From Casuarius casuarius (lineage: Eukaryota; Chordata; Aves; Casuariiformes; Casuariidae): a stretch of 64,000 bases of DNA. The position numbers and the translations under genes are program-made. Of the stretch, positions 1 through 12,980 are shown piece by piece; position 1 is the first letter of the stretch, and each line of letters starts with the position of its first letter. Below the pieces are notes generated by a model. That model made no database searches. It was not told where the DNA came from and saw nothing but the letters and a program-made list of their open reading frames with translations. The stretch is from contig PTFA01000081.1 of the NCBI GenBank assembly GCA_003342895.1, forward strand, positions 186,001 to 250,000. Direction: 5' to 3'.

Positions 1-1039
1 AAACATACAATTTCTGTGATTCACTAACTCTTGTTTTAACACCTCTTTTGGCAAGGTATTTACAGCTCTAGGCCTGGCTTCTCTTTGCAGATTAGGCCCT
101 TTGTTTGCCATCCACTACCCCCTATTCTCTGGTCCTCTTTGTGGCTGTTGGGTCCAGGATGTTGTGCTGCTGTGACCCGCTGCTCCTCACCAAGATTTCT
201 GTCGCTGTTGGCTCTCCTGGCAGGGGCAAATCACTCTTGACTTGTACTCACTGTTCTTTTGCTGTGGTGTTTTATTGTTTTTGTACATATTGATCTGTTT
301 TTGGAGTTGTTGGACCCAAACATCTCTTTCCATGAAAATGTCCACGAGAAAAAAATTCTGCAGGATGAAAAACTCCAAAAAATTTCTCTGACAATCTTCC
401 CTCAAGCCATGTTTTTCAGAGGCAAATAAATGATTCACATGGAACACGTTGCTAATAAAGACTGGAACAAGCAATAGTTCCTCCCTATAAAAGGAAGGAA
501 AGAGAGGTCTAAACTGGTATTTCTAGAGCCCTGAGCCTCTAGGCTGTCTCCAAGACCTCTGTCTACCACCTGTTTTCCAATAGCAAAGATCTATTAGAGC
601 ATGCGCAAGACAGGCAGTACAGTGGTTTTGTAATTTTGGTGAAGGCATTTTGCCACATCAGACAAAGTCAGTTTTCCCTGAAAACTGCTCACTACGTCTG
701 AGCACAATTTTCTCTCTTTCAGTAAAAACAAACAGGAGGCTTGATGAATAAAGCAGTAGAAAGCACCAACCATCTTGAAGGGAATTGGTTCATTTCATTT
801 ACCCAACAAGACTATATTAGGATTTTTCCCCTGTTTAGGCAGTAGAATTTTGCCAAATACAGTTCATTAAAACTACATCCAAAATTCCTTACAAATAAGA
901 ATAATACAAAGTAATCAGCAAAGAAGGGTTGATGTAAAGACGTCACGCCAGCCTTCAGGGATTCGGGCAAACAATTGTCCAAGGTCTTTCGGTTTCCCCT
1001 CTTCCCTGGGCAGTTATTCTTTCACCTTTATCCCCTGCC
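1..1039. other. Unique-looking non-coding DNA
   Basis: No gene or recognised repeat is visible. The plus-strand frame at 105-293 is Cys/Leu/Val-rich with no family resemblance, and an overlapping minus-strand frame covers 187-474. Neither has convincing flanking splice sites. The stretch is typical AT-rich vertebrate intergenic or intronic sequence. Confidence 0.6.
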
Positions 1040-1165
1040 AATGCCAGGTGGGAAAAGCAAGTATTTTATTTGTGTTGTGGTAGTACCTAACAGCTCGTCT
1101 CATAAATGGACCCCGCTGAGTTATGTGTTATGTAAACCGTGCAGTAATGCAGCATTATTTCTAGC
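1040..1165 (+). repeat. Ancient amniote SINE-like tail fragment
   Basis: The order tattttatttgtgttgtggt, agtacctaacagctc, then a GACCCC block and a TTATGTGTTATGTAAACC end parallels an old repeat tail common in sauropsid DNA. The usual form of that tail is a TATTTGTATT.GCGGTAGCACCTA start, a GGACCCCATTGTGCTAGG middle and a GCTGTACAAAC end. The copy is heavily diverged and truncated. I do not recall the library name, so only repeat status is claimed. Confidence 0.5.
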
Positions 1166-3264
1166 AAGGAACACAGTGGTGTAGGAATAATTGTGAAATT
1201 TTAACAGTTTGTCTCACATTGATCTATTCCTTCATCTCAACCTTTCCCATCACTGGAGATTGACTAGGATATAAACATGCAGAAACAGAAATAAAGATTT
1301 TTAATAGGTCAAGTCTCTGAAAATTAGAGTAGCTTGGAGGAGGTCAATAGAGCTATACTGATGAACAACAGCTGTACATCTCTCACCTATGGCATATTTG
1401 CCCCACATATATATTTGGCAAGAAAAATTACTACAAAAAAATTTCAGAAATACTTCTATAATGTTTTACATGAATCCCAAAATGCAGCTCAATAAATATT
1501 TTGAACATCTACCCTACGAACATATTGAGTTGTGAAAATTGTGCTGTTCTTTTGATGTAGCAAGCTGAGAGCTCTTACTGAATCAACTTTATAATGAATT
1601 CTTTCAGATCCTGATGAAAATGGTTCACTTACTAAGGAACTTAGCTTGATTTTGAAATTAATGTGGTAATTTAAAACTACTTTGGTAAAAAAGGTTTAAT
1701 GACAGCTGAAACCTGGGAAAGGATAAAAGATGGAGACTCAATGAATAAAGCATTTCTGCTTTTGCTCTCCTGGTTTAGCTGATGGCTAGCACCAGTGCTG
1801 TTTTCCAGGACTATTACTTGTTATCGCATAACAAATTGTTCAACCTGAGCTCTTAATATGGGAGACAGACACTACATGAAATCTCCTGAGTAACTTTTGG
1901 CTGCACTGAAACTGGTGACAGAACTCCGGGATTTTCTGTGGTCTCAGCTTGCTTCTAACCTTCATAAACTAACTTCAATGACAAAAACTGAATGGCAGAA
2001 ATTGAGGTAAGCTGTGGACCACAAGTTCTCTGCCATCTTACATCCTGCAATCACACAGAACTGCAGTATTCACACTTGATGTCTAAATTATTATCTCTAA
2101 GGCCATATTCTGGATACTATGTTAGGGATGAGGACAAAAACAGATTATTTTCAGAGACCTGGATTTGCTTATCAGTTAAAAACTGTTCACATTACCAAGA
2201 ACAATCTAATCTTGTTTTCTCAGCACATTAGAAAATGATTCATTATCTAATCTTATTTATATCATGGGCATTCAAGTTATTCTCTTACTCTTTTTTTAAT
2301 GCTTAAATCCTAGCTAAATGGATTATGTCAGTATAATTTTGCTTTGGAAATCCTACCTCTGATTGCCTAATGGGCAGAAAATAAATACCATCATACATAA
2401 CGCTGGAGCCCAGGCCTCACCTGGGGTAATTGGGTATTACTTGCTCTGAGAGGTAGTGAGTTCCATCCATTTTTTGAGTTTACATCCATAGGGACATTGG
2501 CTAATATTTTCAGGAGAGAGAATTTCAGGAATTCTCGGATATTTTCTAAACGGAGCATGAGCTGGTCAAATATTAAATATCACGCATTAAATACAGCTCT
2601 CAGTGACACCAGGGTTGAAATACCTTGGCTGAAATGAGAGCAACGTGTCTGAACACCATAATGGAACGGGGGAGGACCTTAGACAAACAGTACAAAACTT
2701 CACGTGTTCTAGAATGGTCTTTTTTTTTTCCTCATGAATCTTTCCATCTTCTTATAAATGTAAGTGACTAAATTATCCAAATAACTTGGAATATTTCAAG
2801 ATGGAAGGCACATTTTTTTCCTGAAAAATCTTAGTCATAGTTGTGTTCTCAGGGGATGAGGGTGGATTTTTTTTCAGCATACAGGTTCTAGTTGCAATAT
2901 AACACCTTTGGGAATTCAGACCCACATTTTTAGCGCTTGTCAATTGTCTTTGTACCACTCTGGTTGCACTTGTTTGGAAGGTCACCTGCGAAATCTGGAT
3001 GCCACATTTTGCTTATTTCTAACTACTGAAGGCAAACTAGTTTAATAATGTGTGGCTGCTCCAACAATCACCTCTGTCCTTCCTCTCTGCATACTAAAAA
3101 CCAATCAGAAATCAGCCAGGACCAATGACTAAATCGTCAGACTTTTCTCTAAGGCTAGTTGGTTCATAAAGACATTGCCTTTCCTTCTGGTAAAATGGCA
3201 TTACGATATGCATGTCATCTGAGACCTTTATTTTGTTATATGGTGTCTATGACCCATAGTATCC
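1166..3264. other. Unique-looking non-coding DNA
   Basis: AT-rich sequence without recognisable coding exons or repeats. The open frames at 1992-2231 (plus) and 2773-2985 (minus) are short, of unremarkable composition and match no family I know. Poly-T runs near 2,719 and 2,869 are simple homopolymers. Confidence 0.55.
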
Positions 3265-3430
3265 AGTGCATTCAGCATTTCCATAGCACTTGATTGACCG
3301 ATGAGAAACCGAGGCAAAGATAAATTAAGTGACTTGCCCAAGGCTGTATGAGGAGAGTGTAGCAGAGCGAGGAATTGAACTCAATTTTCCTAAGTCCCAA
3401 CTTGATATCCTAACTACTGGAACCATCTGT
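3265..3430 (-). repeat. MIR SINE (CORE-SINE), minus orientation
   Basis: The plus strand carries the reverse complement of a MIR. It contains gatgagaaaccgaggcaaag, then agtgacttgcccaaggc, then a GAGCGAGGAATTGAACTC block, the inverted pol III B-box region. It ends in tatcctaactactggaac, which corresponds to the inverted MIR head. The order and spacing of these blocks match the MIR consensus. MIRs are tRNA-derived SINEs mobilised by L2-type LINEs and long inactive. The left part (3,265-3,298) is poorly conserved, so the boundary is approximate. The copy supports an amniote origin for the window but not a particular class. Confidence 0.85.
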
Positions 3431-3914
3431 CACTAAAATAATAAGAAATTTAGAAGAAAATGATATGCTATACCCATCCTTCCTTATATTTATCTAGCAT
3501 AATATTGGATTCTGTTGTTTTTCTTCTGTTAATAAAAATGCACAAGATATTGATCCAAAGGAGGCTTTCTCTTGATTTATGATAAGGTTCATAATTCTAA
3601 ATCTGTCTAAATGAGGTTCCATGAAATCCTAGGAAGATTATATGACAAAATATTTGAGAAAAATAAAAGGAAAAAAAAACCAAACTCTTACCAGTTTTGT
3701 CCAGAAAATGAGATCATACAAATTTTTCCCAAACGGAATTTCCTTTCAGATTAGTCATGGACTGGTGGTTTGGGTTTGTTTGGGGGAGTTTTTTTGCTTT
3801 TATTTTTAGGAAAAAGATGAGTTTGTGTCTCTGAGAAAATCAGAGCAGCAATTTCATCAGGATTTTTAACATTCACTATATCACTACTGTGTTATCCTCA
3901 AACTGTCCCTTTTA
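3431..3914. other. AT-rich spacer between MIR and CR1
   Basis: No gene seen. The stretch holds several A- and T-rich tracts, such as an A run near 3,671 and T-rich sequence near 3,790. It lies directly upstream of the CR1 remnant and could include further, unrecognisable LINE sequence. Confidence 0.45.
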
Positions 3915-4650
3915 GGACTTGTCCATATTTACTAAATAATACAGATGATACTAAAATAGGGCTGATCATTGAAATGCTGAAGGATATAGCTGCTTATAGA
4001 ACAGTTTTGGAAAAACTGGTGGAAAAATGAAAGGTACAAAAGTAGTGAAGGGTATAAAATGTAAATCAAAAGAGAAAAAGACAATCATCCAGGGTTTTGA
4101 GAAATACTTCACCAGTTAGTGCCTGTATCATCGGTCCATATTGCAAAGTTCTCCTCTTCTCTCGTTTGCAAAATACTAGCATATACATGGTAAATAATGC
4201 TGATTAGAATAAAAAGATGCTCTAAAAGTAGATGAGTTGGTAATGAAGTAGTTAACAGGGGAGAGGAAAAAGCCCTGAGTCTATTGACTGATCTGACTTG
4301 TGCACTCTCAGTTCAACAGGCAACAGCAGTGAAGAAAGTTAGTAAGATGCTAGTATGTATTAAGAAGGAGGTATATCTGTAACAAAGCCAATCAAATTAT
4401 ATTTTTACTTTATAAGACCCTGTGGTGGTTAGACCAAATTTGGAATATAATGTCCAATTTTGGTCGCAAGAGTGGAAGACAGATGTAGATAAAATGGAGA
4501 AAGTACAGGAGAGGGCAACCAGAATGATTAATGTACTGGGGAAGGCTAACACAGTAGCTGAGAGAATGATGAAATGGGAATTATTTAGCCTCAAGGAAAG
4601 GTGATTAGGAGGTGAACTGACTGAAATATTTAAACTACCTATGGGTTATT
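3915..4650 (+). mobile_element. CR1-type LINE remnant, C-terminal reverse transcriptase
   Basis: This is a decayed piece of a CR1-family non-LTR retrotransposon ORF2, the polyprotein whose reverse transcriptase copies the element RNA. Near 3,940-3,960 the plus strand reads a DDTKIG-like motif, corresponding to the FADDTK motif of CR1/L2 enzymes. At 4,314-4,370 it reads QQATAVKKVSKMLVCIKKE, the usual helix upstream of the C-terminal block. At 4,422-4,604 it reads VVRPNLEYNVQFWSQEWKTD, then EKVQERATRMI and LFSLKER, the canonical CR1 C-terminal block. A stop at 4,380 and an apparent 2-bp insertion near 4,418 break the frame, so the copy cannot encode protein. The 5' part and most of the 3' UTR are missing or unrecognisable. 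An L2/L3-clade relative is possible. Confidence 0.85.
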
Positions 4651-5094
4651 ATACAATTAAGCTTGAAGATCAATTTGAAGTTTCCTGACAGACCAGAAAT
4701 AAGAGATGCAGGATTAAATACACTATTCTCACAGGTCACCGTGGTACACAAGTGAGCTGCAGGAGATGGCTGCATTTGGAAATGGCAGTACCGTTTGTGC
4801 TCCAACCAGTAGGTATGCAGAGCCTTTGAATAACCTGACACCACTGGTAGCAGCTACAGGCTCGTTCACCTACAGCATCAGCAGCAAACTCCCCCACCAG
4901 CGAAACTCTTCTGGGCGGAGCAGCCTCTCTGCTCACCCCAATCTGCTCTGCTCAGAAATAGGGCTCACTGCTTCGCTTCATATCTACATAATGGACAAAT
5001 GCCCAGTTCCCAAATGGAGCAGCTCGTTCCAGGCCAGCAGGACTGGCTGATGAGGTAACACGGTCAGCATCCTCTCTGGATGCTTTGCTCTGAA
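4651..5094. other. Non-coding spacer
   Basis: Frames are open on both strands over 4,635-5,050, for example 4,766-5,050 plus (94 codons), but none resembles a known protein. They overlap on opposite strands, as expected when composition lacks stops. The stretch may include the lost 3' UTR of the preceding CR1. Confidence 0.4.
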
Positions 5095-5455
5095 TCTGAG
5101 GGTGGACTTCATCTCACCTAGCTTTAGCCATCTAAAGGGAAGGCACCAACTTTAAGCTAGGCACTTCAGCTCCCACCGCAGTCACTGGCGAGAGGAAAGA
5201 CACTGCCTAAACACGGTCCGTGCCCATCCGAAAGCAAGTGCCTAAGACAGGTGAAATTAATTGCTCTCTGGAGGTACCTTTCTCTTTCCATTGTCTCTAC
5301 TGGCAGCCTGGCTCCTAAGCAGGCACGAATCCCAGTGCTAGGGACCTTTTTGGCAACCATCACCACAGTGCCTCTCAGCTGTGAAACGAATGCTAGAGTC
5401 CATGAAGATGCAGGAAAAACACAAAGTGGGGCCAGATTTTCAAACAGGTAGATGA
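5095..5455. repeat. Diverged palindromic-type interspersed repeat
   Basis: The segment has the vocabulary of an old inverted-repeat family common in sauropsid DNA. It contains ctaggcacttcagctccc, later gacactgcctaaac and agtgcctaagacaggtg, and ends in ggggccagattttcaaacag. In the better-preserved members I know, GGCACCTAA/TTAGGTGCC blocks alternate around a CTCCCATTGAAGTCAATGGG core and the ends read GGGCCAGATTTTCAAA. This suggests a non-autonomous DNA transposon (MITE-like), but I cannot name the family. Boundaries are approximate. Confidence 0.45.
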
Positions 5456-8389
5456 TATTGAAGAGAAGATTTCAGTCCCCAGGGTAAAGTGAAAGAGATG
5501 ATGAGAAAAGGTAAAGAGTTCAAGCTCACTTACAGTCATTCAGGAATCTCAAGTTAAGCAAAATTTTTTGATGAACTAACAGTTCAGTTTGTCACTGATG
5601 GATGAAAGCTGTGAATCTGCATTGAGACAGTCCTGACATGGTACTTAAACAATGCAGACTAAGAAAAATAAACTGTACCTGAACAAAGAAAGGAAGAGGA
5701 TACAGTGGCTATTAACAGTGAAATATGATGTTTTTAATTAGCAAATGCTAATTGTAGGACTGGATATATGGTGGAAGGGAAGAATCAAATCTCAGGTGAA
5801 AGCAGGTGATAGCAAAATACTATTAATCTGGAAAGGTATAATGAGGAAAACAAAGTGAGAGAAAATGGAAAGGCTGATTGTTCCTTCAAGCAAGAAAATG
5901 TTATTATCAATAAAAAAATAAAGTGGAGCCTGTTTTTCCCTGTACTGATACAATTTTTATACAGCATAAGACTGCTTGAATTATTTTTTTTTTTGCATTG
6001 AGAGGCCTAAAAATGAACATTGGTTTTCCAAAATAATATAGATTTGAGTAAATTCAGGAAGACAACAAAAATCCGCAGAAAAGGGATGGGTTCCACAGCA
6101 GTGACATGAGCGAGATGGGGGAAAAAAGGAATAGGAAGAGGACGAGGGACAGGAGAACGAGAAAGAAAGATTTATAGAATTAGATGTGCAGAACAGAACA
6201 AGAAGATAAATATGTCAGTGCATATGCAGATAATAAAAAATGTATCAGACAGAATGATCATGTTTTACACTTTTAATTTTTTCCAATTAATGCTGAAGTA
6301 ATTTTAATAGTGAATAAAGTACTTCCTGATGAAGTCATTCTCCTTCAGAACGTAGTAGTTTTATGTATCATTTGTGTGAGAGAATCAACAAGATCATAAT
6401 TCTCCCCTTGACTTTGTTTCAAAAAAAAAATGAACCTGAGGCTGATCAATAAAACACAACTTGCTGCACAATTAGAATTCAGTGATCATATCATTAGATC
6501 TGAAATATTTGTAAGAAAAAGGCAGTAGCATCATGTATTGCTCTTACTACAGTCAGACATTTAGAGAATATAGAATGAGCTTGAAAATGCATCTAGAATA
6601 CAATATTTCACAGAAAAGAGATCGTGGTGTACTAGTAAATATTTAAGAACAGATAAAGATGATAAAATCAAAATTAATTCCATCAGACCCCACCAGATTT
6701 CAGCTGAAGACTTTGGAAGCTGAATACCATTTTGCTGAAGCATAAGATGACAGATATACAGAAATGGCCCCAAATGTAATCTATACTTGAAGAAAATTAA
6801 TACTGGTCTCTATGCCATACCTAATCTTTTGGGTTTTTTAAGGTAACAAAAAATAGTTTGATTTTTACTGGGTGGATATATACATTGAATGTGAAGAGAG
6901 ACTGCAGTTTTGGGACTATTTACATTTAAAAAAGATGAAGTAGAGAGGTTATGATAAAAGTCAAAAAAGCAGCTTAACATCCCTGCTCAGTTCTTTGTGA
7001 ATACGTTTGTCCTTCCACGCAATGCAAGTACAAAGGAAACACAATGAAACCGAACACTTGCAAATTCAAAAGCATTAACTTAATAATTTTGCTTTCACTG
7101 GTACTGCTAGCTAAACAAGACGCTGAAAATGCACTGCAATGGATAGACAGCATAAGTGGGGTGACAGCAGTAAATATATACCAAAAAAAAGCAGTTTTGA
7201 AGTGCCTTCCTTCAGAGGCTGCACCATCCTTTACCCACCAGGATTTGGTAGGAAAGATGCCTGGCCACTGTTATCCCACAGCTCTAGGATATCTGCATCT
7301 TTGCCCACAGTAGCTGTCACCGAGTGTTTTATGAGACAGGACTGGACAACATGAATCCATGTCAAAGCAGACAGTTCCTATTTTTCTGCTGTGTGTGTTT
7401 TTCAAAAGAGAATAAAGGATGGTATAATTTAAAGAAGAATGAAAGAACCCACCCACAGTCTAAATACTAAAAATTGTGTGTGTGTTTGTAGAATGTATAT
7501 ACATTTCAGAAACACTTGTTTGGTTTTCTTTTCCCCCCTATGGAAACATATTTATCGTGACCTTCAATACATCTAGACAGAAAGGCATGACTTTTATCCT
7601 TGTATAGGCCTTCCTATCAGAGAAGAAGGAGGATGGCCTTATGTCCTATTAATAAGTCCAGGAAAATGGCAGCATGTTTCTGGTCACATTTGAAAAAACA
7701 AGGATTGCCAAACATGCAACCTTAGAAAAGCCAGGATTGGTCTTCTAAAGCTGGGGGTCCAAGTGGAAGAGGAAAACAGGCCTTGGCAATATCATTTAAG
7801 GAGAAGCTGAAAATTATTCTATATGCTTTATGAGAAACGTTATCCAAGTATGGGTTAGAGGTCTGCAAACAACGGAGGCTAATGATGGGGCCCTTCAAAC
7901 ACAAAGTCTCCTGGTTGGATGGCCCCTGGGAGAGCTTCTCTCTTTCACAGGACCAAACCTGAATAAAATCTTGATTTAATAATAGTTTTATATTCCCCAG
8001 TCCAATTGCACCACGTCTTTTTTCGAGAAGTGTGAAAGGGTTTGGTTGAGAACTGGAGAAATCATGGGAAATGCTGCTGCTGCTTACAAGGCGGTGCATC
8101 TTCATTCACAACAAATGCAGGGGCAGAGGTTTCTCAGCCACTGCATGGAGGGCCCTTGGGTCCATGGGCTAAGCATGCTTTATCTGGTGTGTCAGGCTTC
8201 AGGCACAACCTAACCCCTTTTATTTTATCACTATTACATTGCTCTTGCCTATGACATGATAGCAGCTATTGGGCTTGGAGGTCCTGCGCTGAGTCCAAGA
8301 GAACATGCTATGGCTGCTTAAGGTACAAAATGGGACATGATGTTCTAGGATTCTCCTCCATCCTATGCTGCTAACATATAGCATGATGG
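5456..8389. other. Unique-looking AT-rich non-coding DNA
   Basis: No recognised repeats or exons. The plus frame at 7,044-7,313 (89 codons) starts with a Lys-containing segment followed by a hydrophobic run resembling a signal peptide, but it matches nothing I know and lacks a good splice donor. The minus frame at 7,722-8,105 (127 codons) matches no family and has an ordinary chance-ORF composition. Confidence 0.5.
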
Positions 8390-8530
8390 GAAGCATGTCA
8401 GCTAAGCAGTCCGTGCCTCAGTTTCTCACTTACGAACAGGTATAACAGAAAAAGGTTCCCATTGCATAAAGCAGGATGACCCTCATCATTACAGTCTACA
8501 GTGTGCGTTGATATCTTAAGCTGCTAAGTC
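8390..8530 (+). repeat. MIR-like SINE 3' fragment
   Basis: The phrase gtgcctcagtttctcact followed by taacgaacagg-like sequence (near 8,414-8,445) corresponds to the MIR core GTGCCTCAGTTTCC(C/T)CATCTGTAAAATGG. Downstream, gtgtgcgttgatatctta resembles the GCGCTTTGAGATCTA tail of amniote MIR-type elements. The tRNA-derived head is not recognisable, so this is a truncated or decayed copy. Confidence 0.55.
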
Positions 8531-11500
8531 CAGCTGAATTGCACAGTATTACCAACCTCACACATGGCAAGGAAGGATTTTCGCTGTTACAATGCCTTAA
8601 TTTTTTCCCTCCTGCCTTGCCTTCCCCTCAGAATGCCCCAAACATGTGCAGGGGAAATCACACTGCGATGGCAGCTGGGGGAGGGCCGGTGGGTACTGAA
8701 GTGTGGCTTTGTCAGTTTAATAAGCTGCTGCTCTTGCAAAAATGGCTGCAGTCTCTAAACTTAACCCCTGAGAACTTCAATTATTTTATCTACCAATCTT
8801 TTGGATTACTGACACCCTCCAAGGGAAAAGCTGTTGTCTTAGATTAACCAAAGCAGCTATAGTGCTGTCTTCCTTAGAGACGGAAGATGACTTAGCTGTC
8901 TTATCCTTGGAAAATCTATATAATCCAAAGATTAATCCAGAAGACCCTGATCTCTTTGCAGCAAAAGGCCATTCCTAACAAACTGCTTTCTTTCTAGCAA
9001 AGCTATCTCTTCGCTTTCTCTTTCAGCCTAGAGTAAAAAGAGCTATAATTGTCCTAATAAAAGCATTTTAGCATCACGGATAGCAACTGTCATAATATAA
9101 TTTCTTGCCTAGATGAAATTTATCCAGAGAGTGAAATGGTTCCTACACTCCTCCCTATGAAAAGAGAGTTAATTGCTATCAGTTAAACGGAAGCACCGAG
9201 GAGACTGGATGAGCAGCTTTCTCTTGGATCTCCTACAGATATCTAGGGCTTCAAAATACTTGGTACTGTATGTGTGTTGACTTTGAAATCATTGTGGGAT
9301 ACAAAATAATGCACACTGCCTACCTGAGCTGCTTCATTAGCCTGATTTACCTCCCAGGTTCCTCTTTCAGGCAAGTCTGCTAGTCTTGCATACAAAAGGA
9401 TCAGCCACAGCACTCTGCAGTGTTAGCCGAGTCTTTTGTCCTCCCAATAAGAGGGAAAACAGAAGAGTACAAAACAGAAACAAACCCTCCCTGCAAAAGT
9501 AGCCTGTCAAAGTATCCGAGCACTTCAAATACAAAGATCTCCAAATTCTCACTTTCGCCCTACTTTAGAGAAAGAGGGAAAAAAAAAAACCCTGCTTTTA
9601 GCAACAAAACAGTCCCTGACATACTGCTTTTAAAATAACTAATCGATCAATCCAGCTCACAATCTTTTCTCTTAAAAGATGGAAAGAGGGAATGTAGCTT
9701 GAAAAGAAAACTCCAAGAAAGCTTGACTGTGTGACAAAGCAGAAGCCAGACCTAAAGCAAATAGTAAAAGCTGGAAATGTCACTACTCCCCTGAACAAGG
9801 CAGCAAGGAAGGCAGAGTCCCAGAACCAGCGGAGCAGGGTGTGGGAGGGAGCTTTATAGGTTGCTCAGAAGTCCACTGTAAATGAAGTCAGGTAAGTTAT
9901 CTCTTACTAGTGATTGTGGGACATTTTAGAGTGTGACCTCTTGAAATGGTCATAAGCTACTGCAAAGCATCTCAGCTCCTGAGGGCATCTGTAGCATGAA
10001 ACTAAAGGCAGCCTCACAGTTGGCAGAAAATGTGTGGGGTTTTCTGTTTACATTTATTTGTATACAGACACTGGCTTGTTTGCTGCTTTTTCTAAATTAC
10101 TGCCCTCTGCATTTTCTTGGTTTTACATGCACTGCAGTTAAACCACTTTTTCTGATAAATATGGAAACTTGATGACTTGAAAAAATCCTTCCATGTCAAT
10201 TCTGCAGTTCATATTCATGCTGAGATTGTATCTAATTTTGAAAATCTTCACACTTGTGCCCTGCCATCATGTGTAATCTTTTATGCATGGCTACCTCCAC
10301 TGCTGCTGAAGCAGTTGCTATGCGACAGATGAACCTGCTCCGTGGGGCCCTGACATTAGTAAAAGCAAATTGACCACAGGAGCACTAATCTAGCATGAAA
10401 AGCAGTTGGTGCCGTGCATTTCCTAGAGAAGGATTACCTAATCAACAAGCAAAACCTCCTCTTAAACGTGAGCTGAATTACCTGGGTCTGGATTTCCCTG
10501 TTTCACACCTTTTTGCTACACCAAATCACCCTGAAGAGTGAAGTCTATGAAGGCACATTACTCAGGAGGAACAGGGACTCGCCTTGGATCAGATTCTTCT
10601 GCTCTCACTCTAGCCTGCTCGCAAATTTGTCATCTGGGCTGAGAGTTGCTGTAACTTGTTTCTCCAAGGTTACCCAAAACTGGTAATGAAGACAAATAAA
10701 GACAAAAGATGGCCAGAGAACAGTGAATATCACTCTCTGATCACATCACTGATAATCCATATGAACTCTAAGTGGCAAAAAAGGGTTAGATGCAAAAGCG
10801 ATCACCTAATACACACAGAACCAGGGTATAATGCCTTCATCACAAAAAGCACCAGAGCAAACTGCCGCCTTTCTTGGAGAAAGCGATCTCAGGGGAATTA
10901 TACCTCACCAGCCAGATCACTACTAACATCATTATTAGTGATTTAACCCTGCAAGTACTGGGCAATTTTCTTTGAATCTATCACCAAACATATGATTACA
11001 TTAGAGAAAATGAGTCCTGACTCACATAAAGGTTCAACTGACCTGTATGACCCAGATGCTTTCTGAGGAGAATAAGGCTGATAATCTACTGTTTTGTCCT
11101 AGAGGTAGAAAGACTTTTTAACCCTTATCTTGTCACAGGTGAACAGAGTTGCCAGAAAAAGGTGAATTACAGGTGCTCTGCTGTTGGAGGATTTGCCCAG
11201 TCAGGAATCTCTGCAACTTCACTACGCCCCACTGAGATACAATTTATTGCATAAAAAGCAGGTTTTGCCTGCCATCCTGTTTTCTATTGTGGTATACCAG
11301 AAAGAAGTGTGTGTACATACATATATAGTGTATAATGCTACTCATGTTGTGACAGAATATTTCGCACCCAGATCTTATGGAGATGGTATATCATTGACTG
11401 AGTTTAAAGCCATACCTTGATTGCCCTTTGGCTACAGCCCAGTTTTTGCCAAGTCAGCACACTTAACTCTCCGTGTAGAAAAGGTGGACCAACTTTCTCA

Positions 11501-12784
11501 GGAGATACTTGGAACATGACAGGATGAGATTTTGATGACATCTTTAAGGGGGTAATACTCAAAACTGATGCATCATAAGGCTTATAAAAGGATCTCAGAT
11601 GGGTAAACGTCTTTACTTCCTAAAAAATCTTAATCTCTTCCTTAACTCTTGCTATATCTCAGTGTCTGACCATAATAGCAACTACAACAAAAGTAGCTAT
11701 CTTTAAAATAATCATTTAATTTAGCTTGTCAAATGAGTTTTATTTCTGGTGCTGCTTCTGTTTATGAGTAAACTCTTGTCAAGGCACACAGAACAAGGGT
11801 GACTGACTATACGCTGACTGACGCAAACGGACTTAGTGGTGCAACTTCCATTAACCTTAATAAGATTCATACAGCTAAATCCCCACCCTGAATATTTAAC
11901 CTCCACTGTCTCTGTCTCTTCTAGTCTGTATAAATTGCCTTGAAGAGTGAAATAAACACATGGGTATATACTGACTTTGGCAGAGTGTTTAAGCATATAC
12001 AGCATATATTCAGTATACCCTCGTGCTGATCTCAGATGGGTCCTGCACTCCAGGACTGATCATTGCTCCATGCACATCAGCACCACAGTGACTCACCTTG
12101 TAAGTCATGCCCCACACACACATACAAAGGTCTTTGTTTAAGCTGAGCTTTAGTTCTTTTCAATGTTATACTAACAGCCTTTTGTGTAAGATTATCTTCT
12201 ACTACAGCTGAGGAGCTCTCATATTCCATACTTTCACTCAGACTCATCACAAATGAATCAAGGTCAGTTGTAGGACCAGTGAGAACTTGGCAGATACATG
12301 TTCAGTTCATACTCTTACAGGAGATATTTAACTCACCCTGAAGTATGTATACGCAGTGGTCTAGCACAGATCTTGGGAGTGCCAGTGGCCATCAGCCAGT
12401 GGTGACATCACACAGCAGATAAATTCAACCAAGCTTTTGGAATTTCAACTGTACTTTCTTGCCAGAAACATTGACTGTGCGAAGCAACAGACAACCCACA
12501 ATCTGTGTGGTTGGAACTTGGTCTATAAACCGCCCTGTAGTTCTAAGCAAATCTTTACTTCCGATGTCCAAACTTTGCAAGAGGCCACCATGTGCTGTAA
12601 AGCAGTTGCCGCCTCAGACTTCTGACCCAGAAGTAGCCGCCCATCTGTAGTGGGTAAAGTCATCTTCTATGCAGGCAGACACATGTATGAAAGGCACTGA
12701 AATGTGGGGCCTTTATTTACCCTCTCAAGCACCAGTTGGTGTAAATCAGCCTTTGGCTTCAGCTGGCCCCTCATACCTGCAATG
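8531..12784. other. Unique-looking non-coding DNA
   Basis: No gene recognised. Several frames of 60-102 codons occur on both strands, the longest at 8,539-8,847 plus, and none shows a protein family motif. The sequence near 11,300-11,340 has a short GT/AT alternating tract. AATAAA hexamers occur but no transcript structure can be inferred. Confidence 0.5.
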
Positions 12785-12980
12785 TGAGAAACTTGGACTC
12801 TACTTCTAGCTTTGTTCCCATCCTGCTCTGCAACCACAGCCACATCATCTCACTTGTCCACGCCTGCTTGTTAAAGTGTTTCCCTTACCTATGAGATGGG
12901 GGCTAACGATGCTGATCTTCTTTCTAGAATGCATTGAGACCTATTTATAAAACATGATAAATGAGAGCTAGGTGCTGCTT
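12785..12980 (+). repeat. Amniote MIR-type SINE, plus orientation
   Basis: The segment reads acctatgagatgggggctaa, which matches the MIR block CCCATCTGTAAAATGGGGATAA. It continues with gcattgagacctattt (consensus TGCTTTGAGATCTAT) and aaacatgataaatgagagct followed by aggtg. The last part closely matches the GCGCTATATAAGAGCTAGGTA tail of amniote MIR relatives. Upstream sequence around 12,785-12,860 is plausibly the tRNA-derived head but too diverged to prove. Confidence 0.7.

Noticed and set aside
7722..8105. 127-codon minus-strand frame as an exon or retroelement piece
   Set aside because: No reverse transcriptase, gag or host protein motif could be recognised, and there is no good splice structure.
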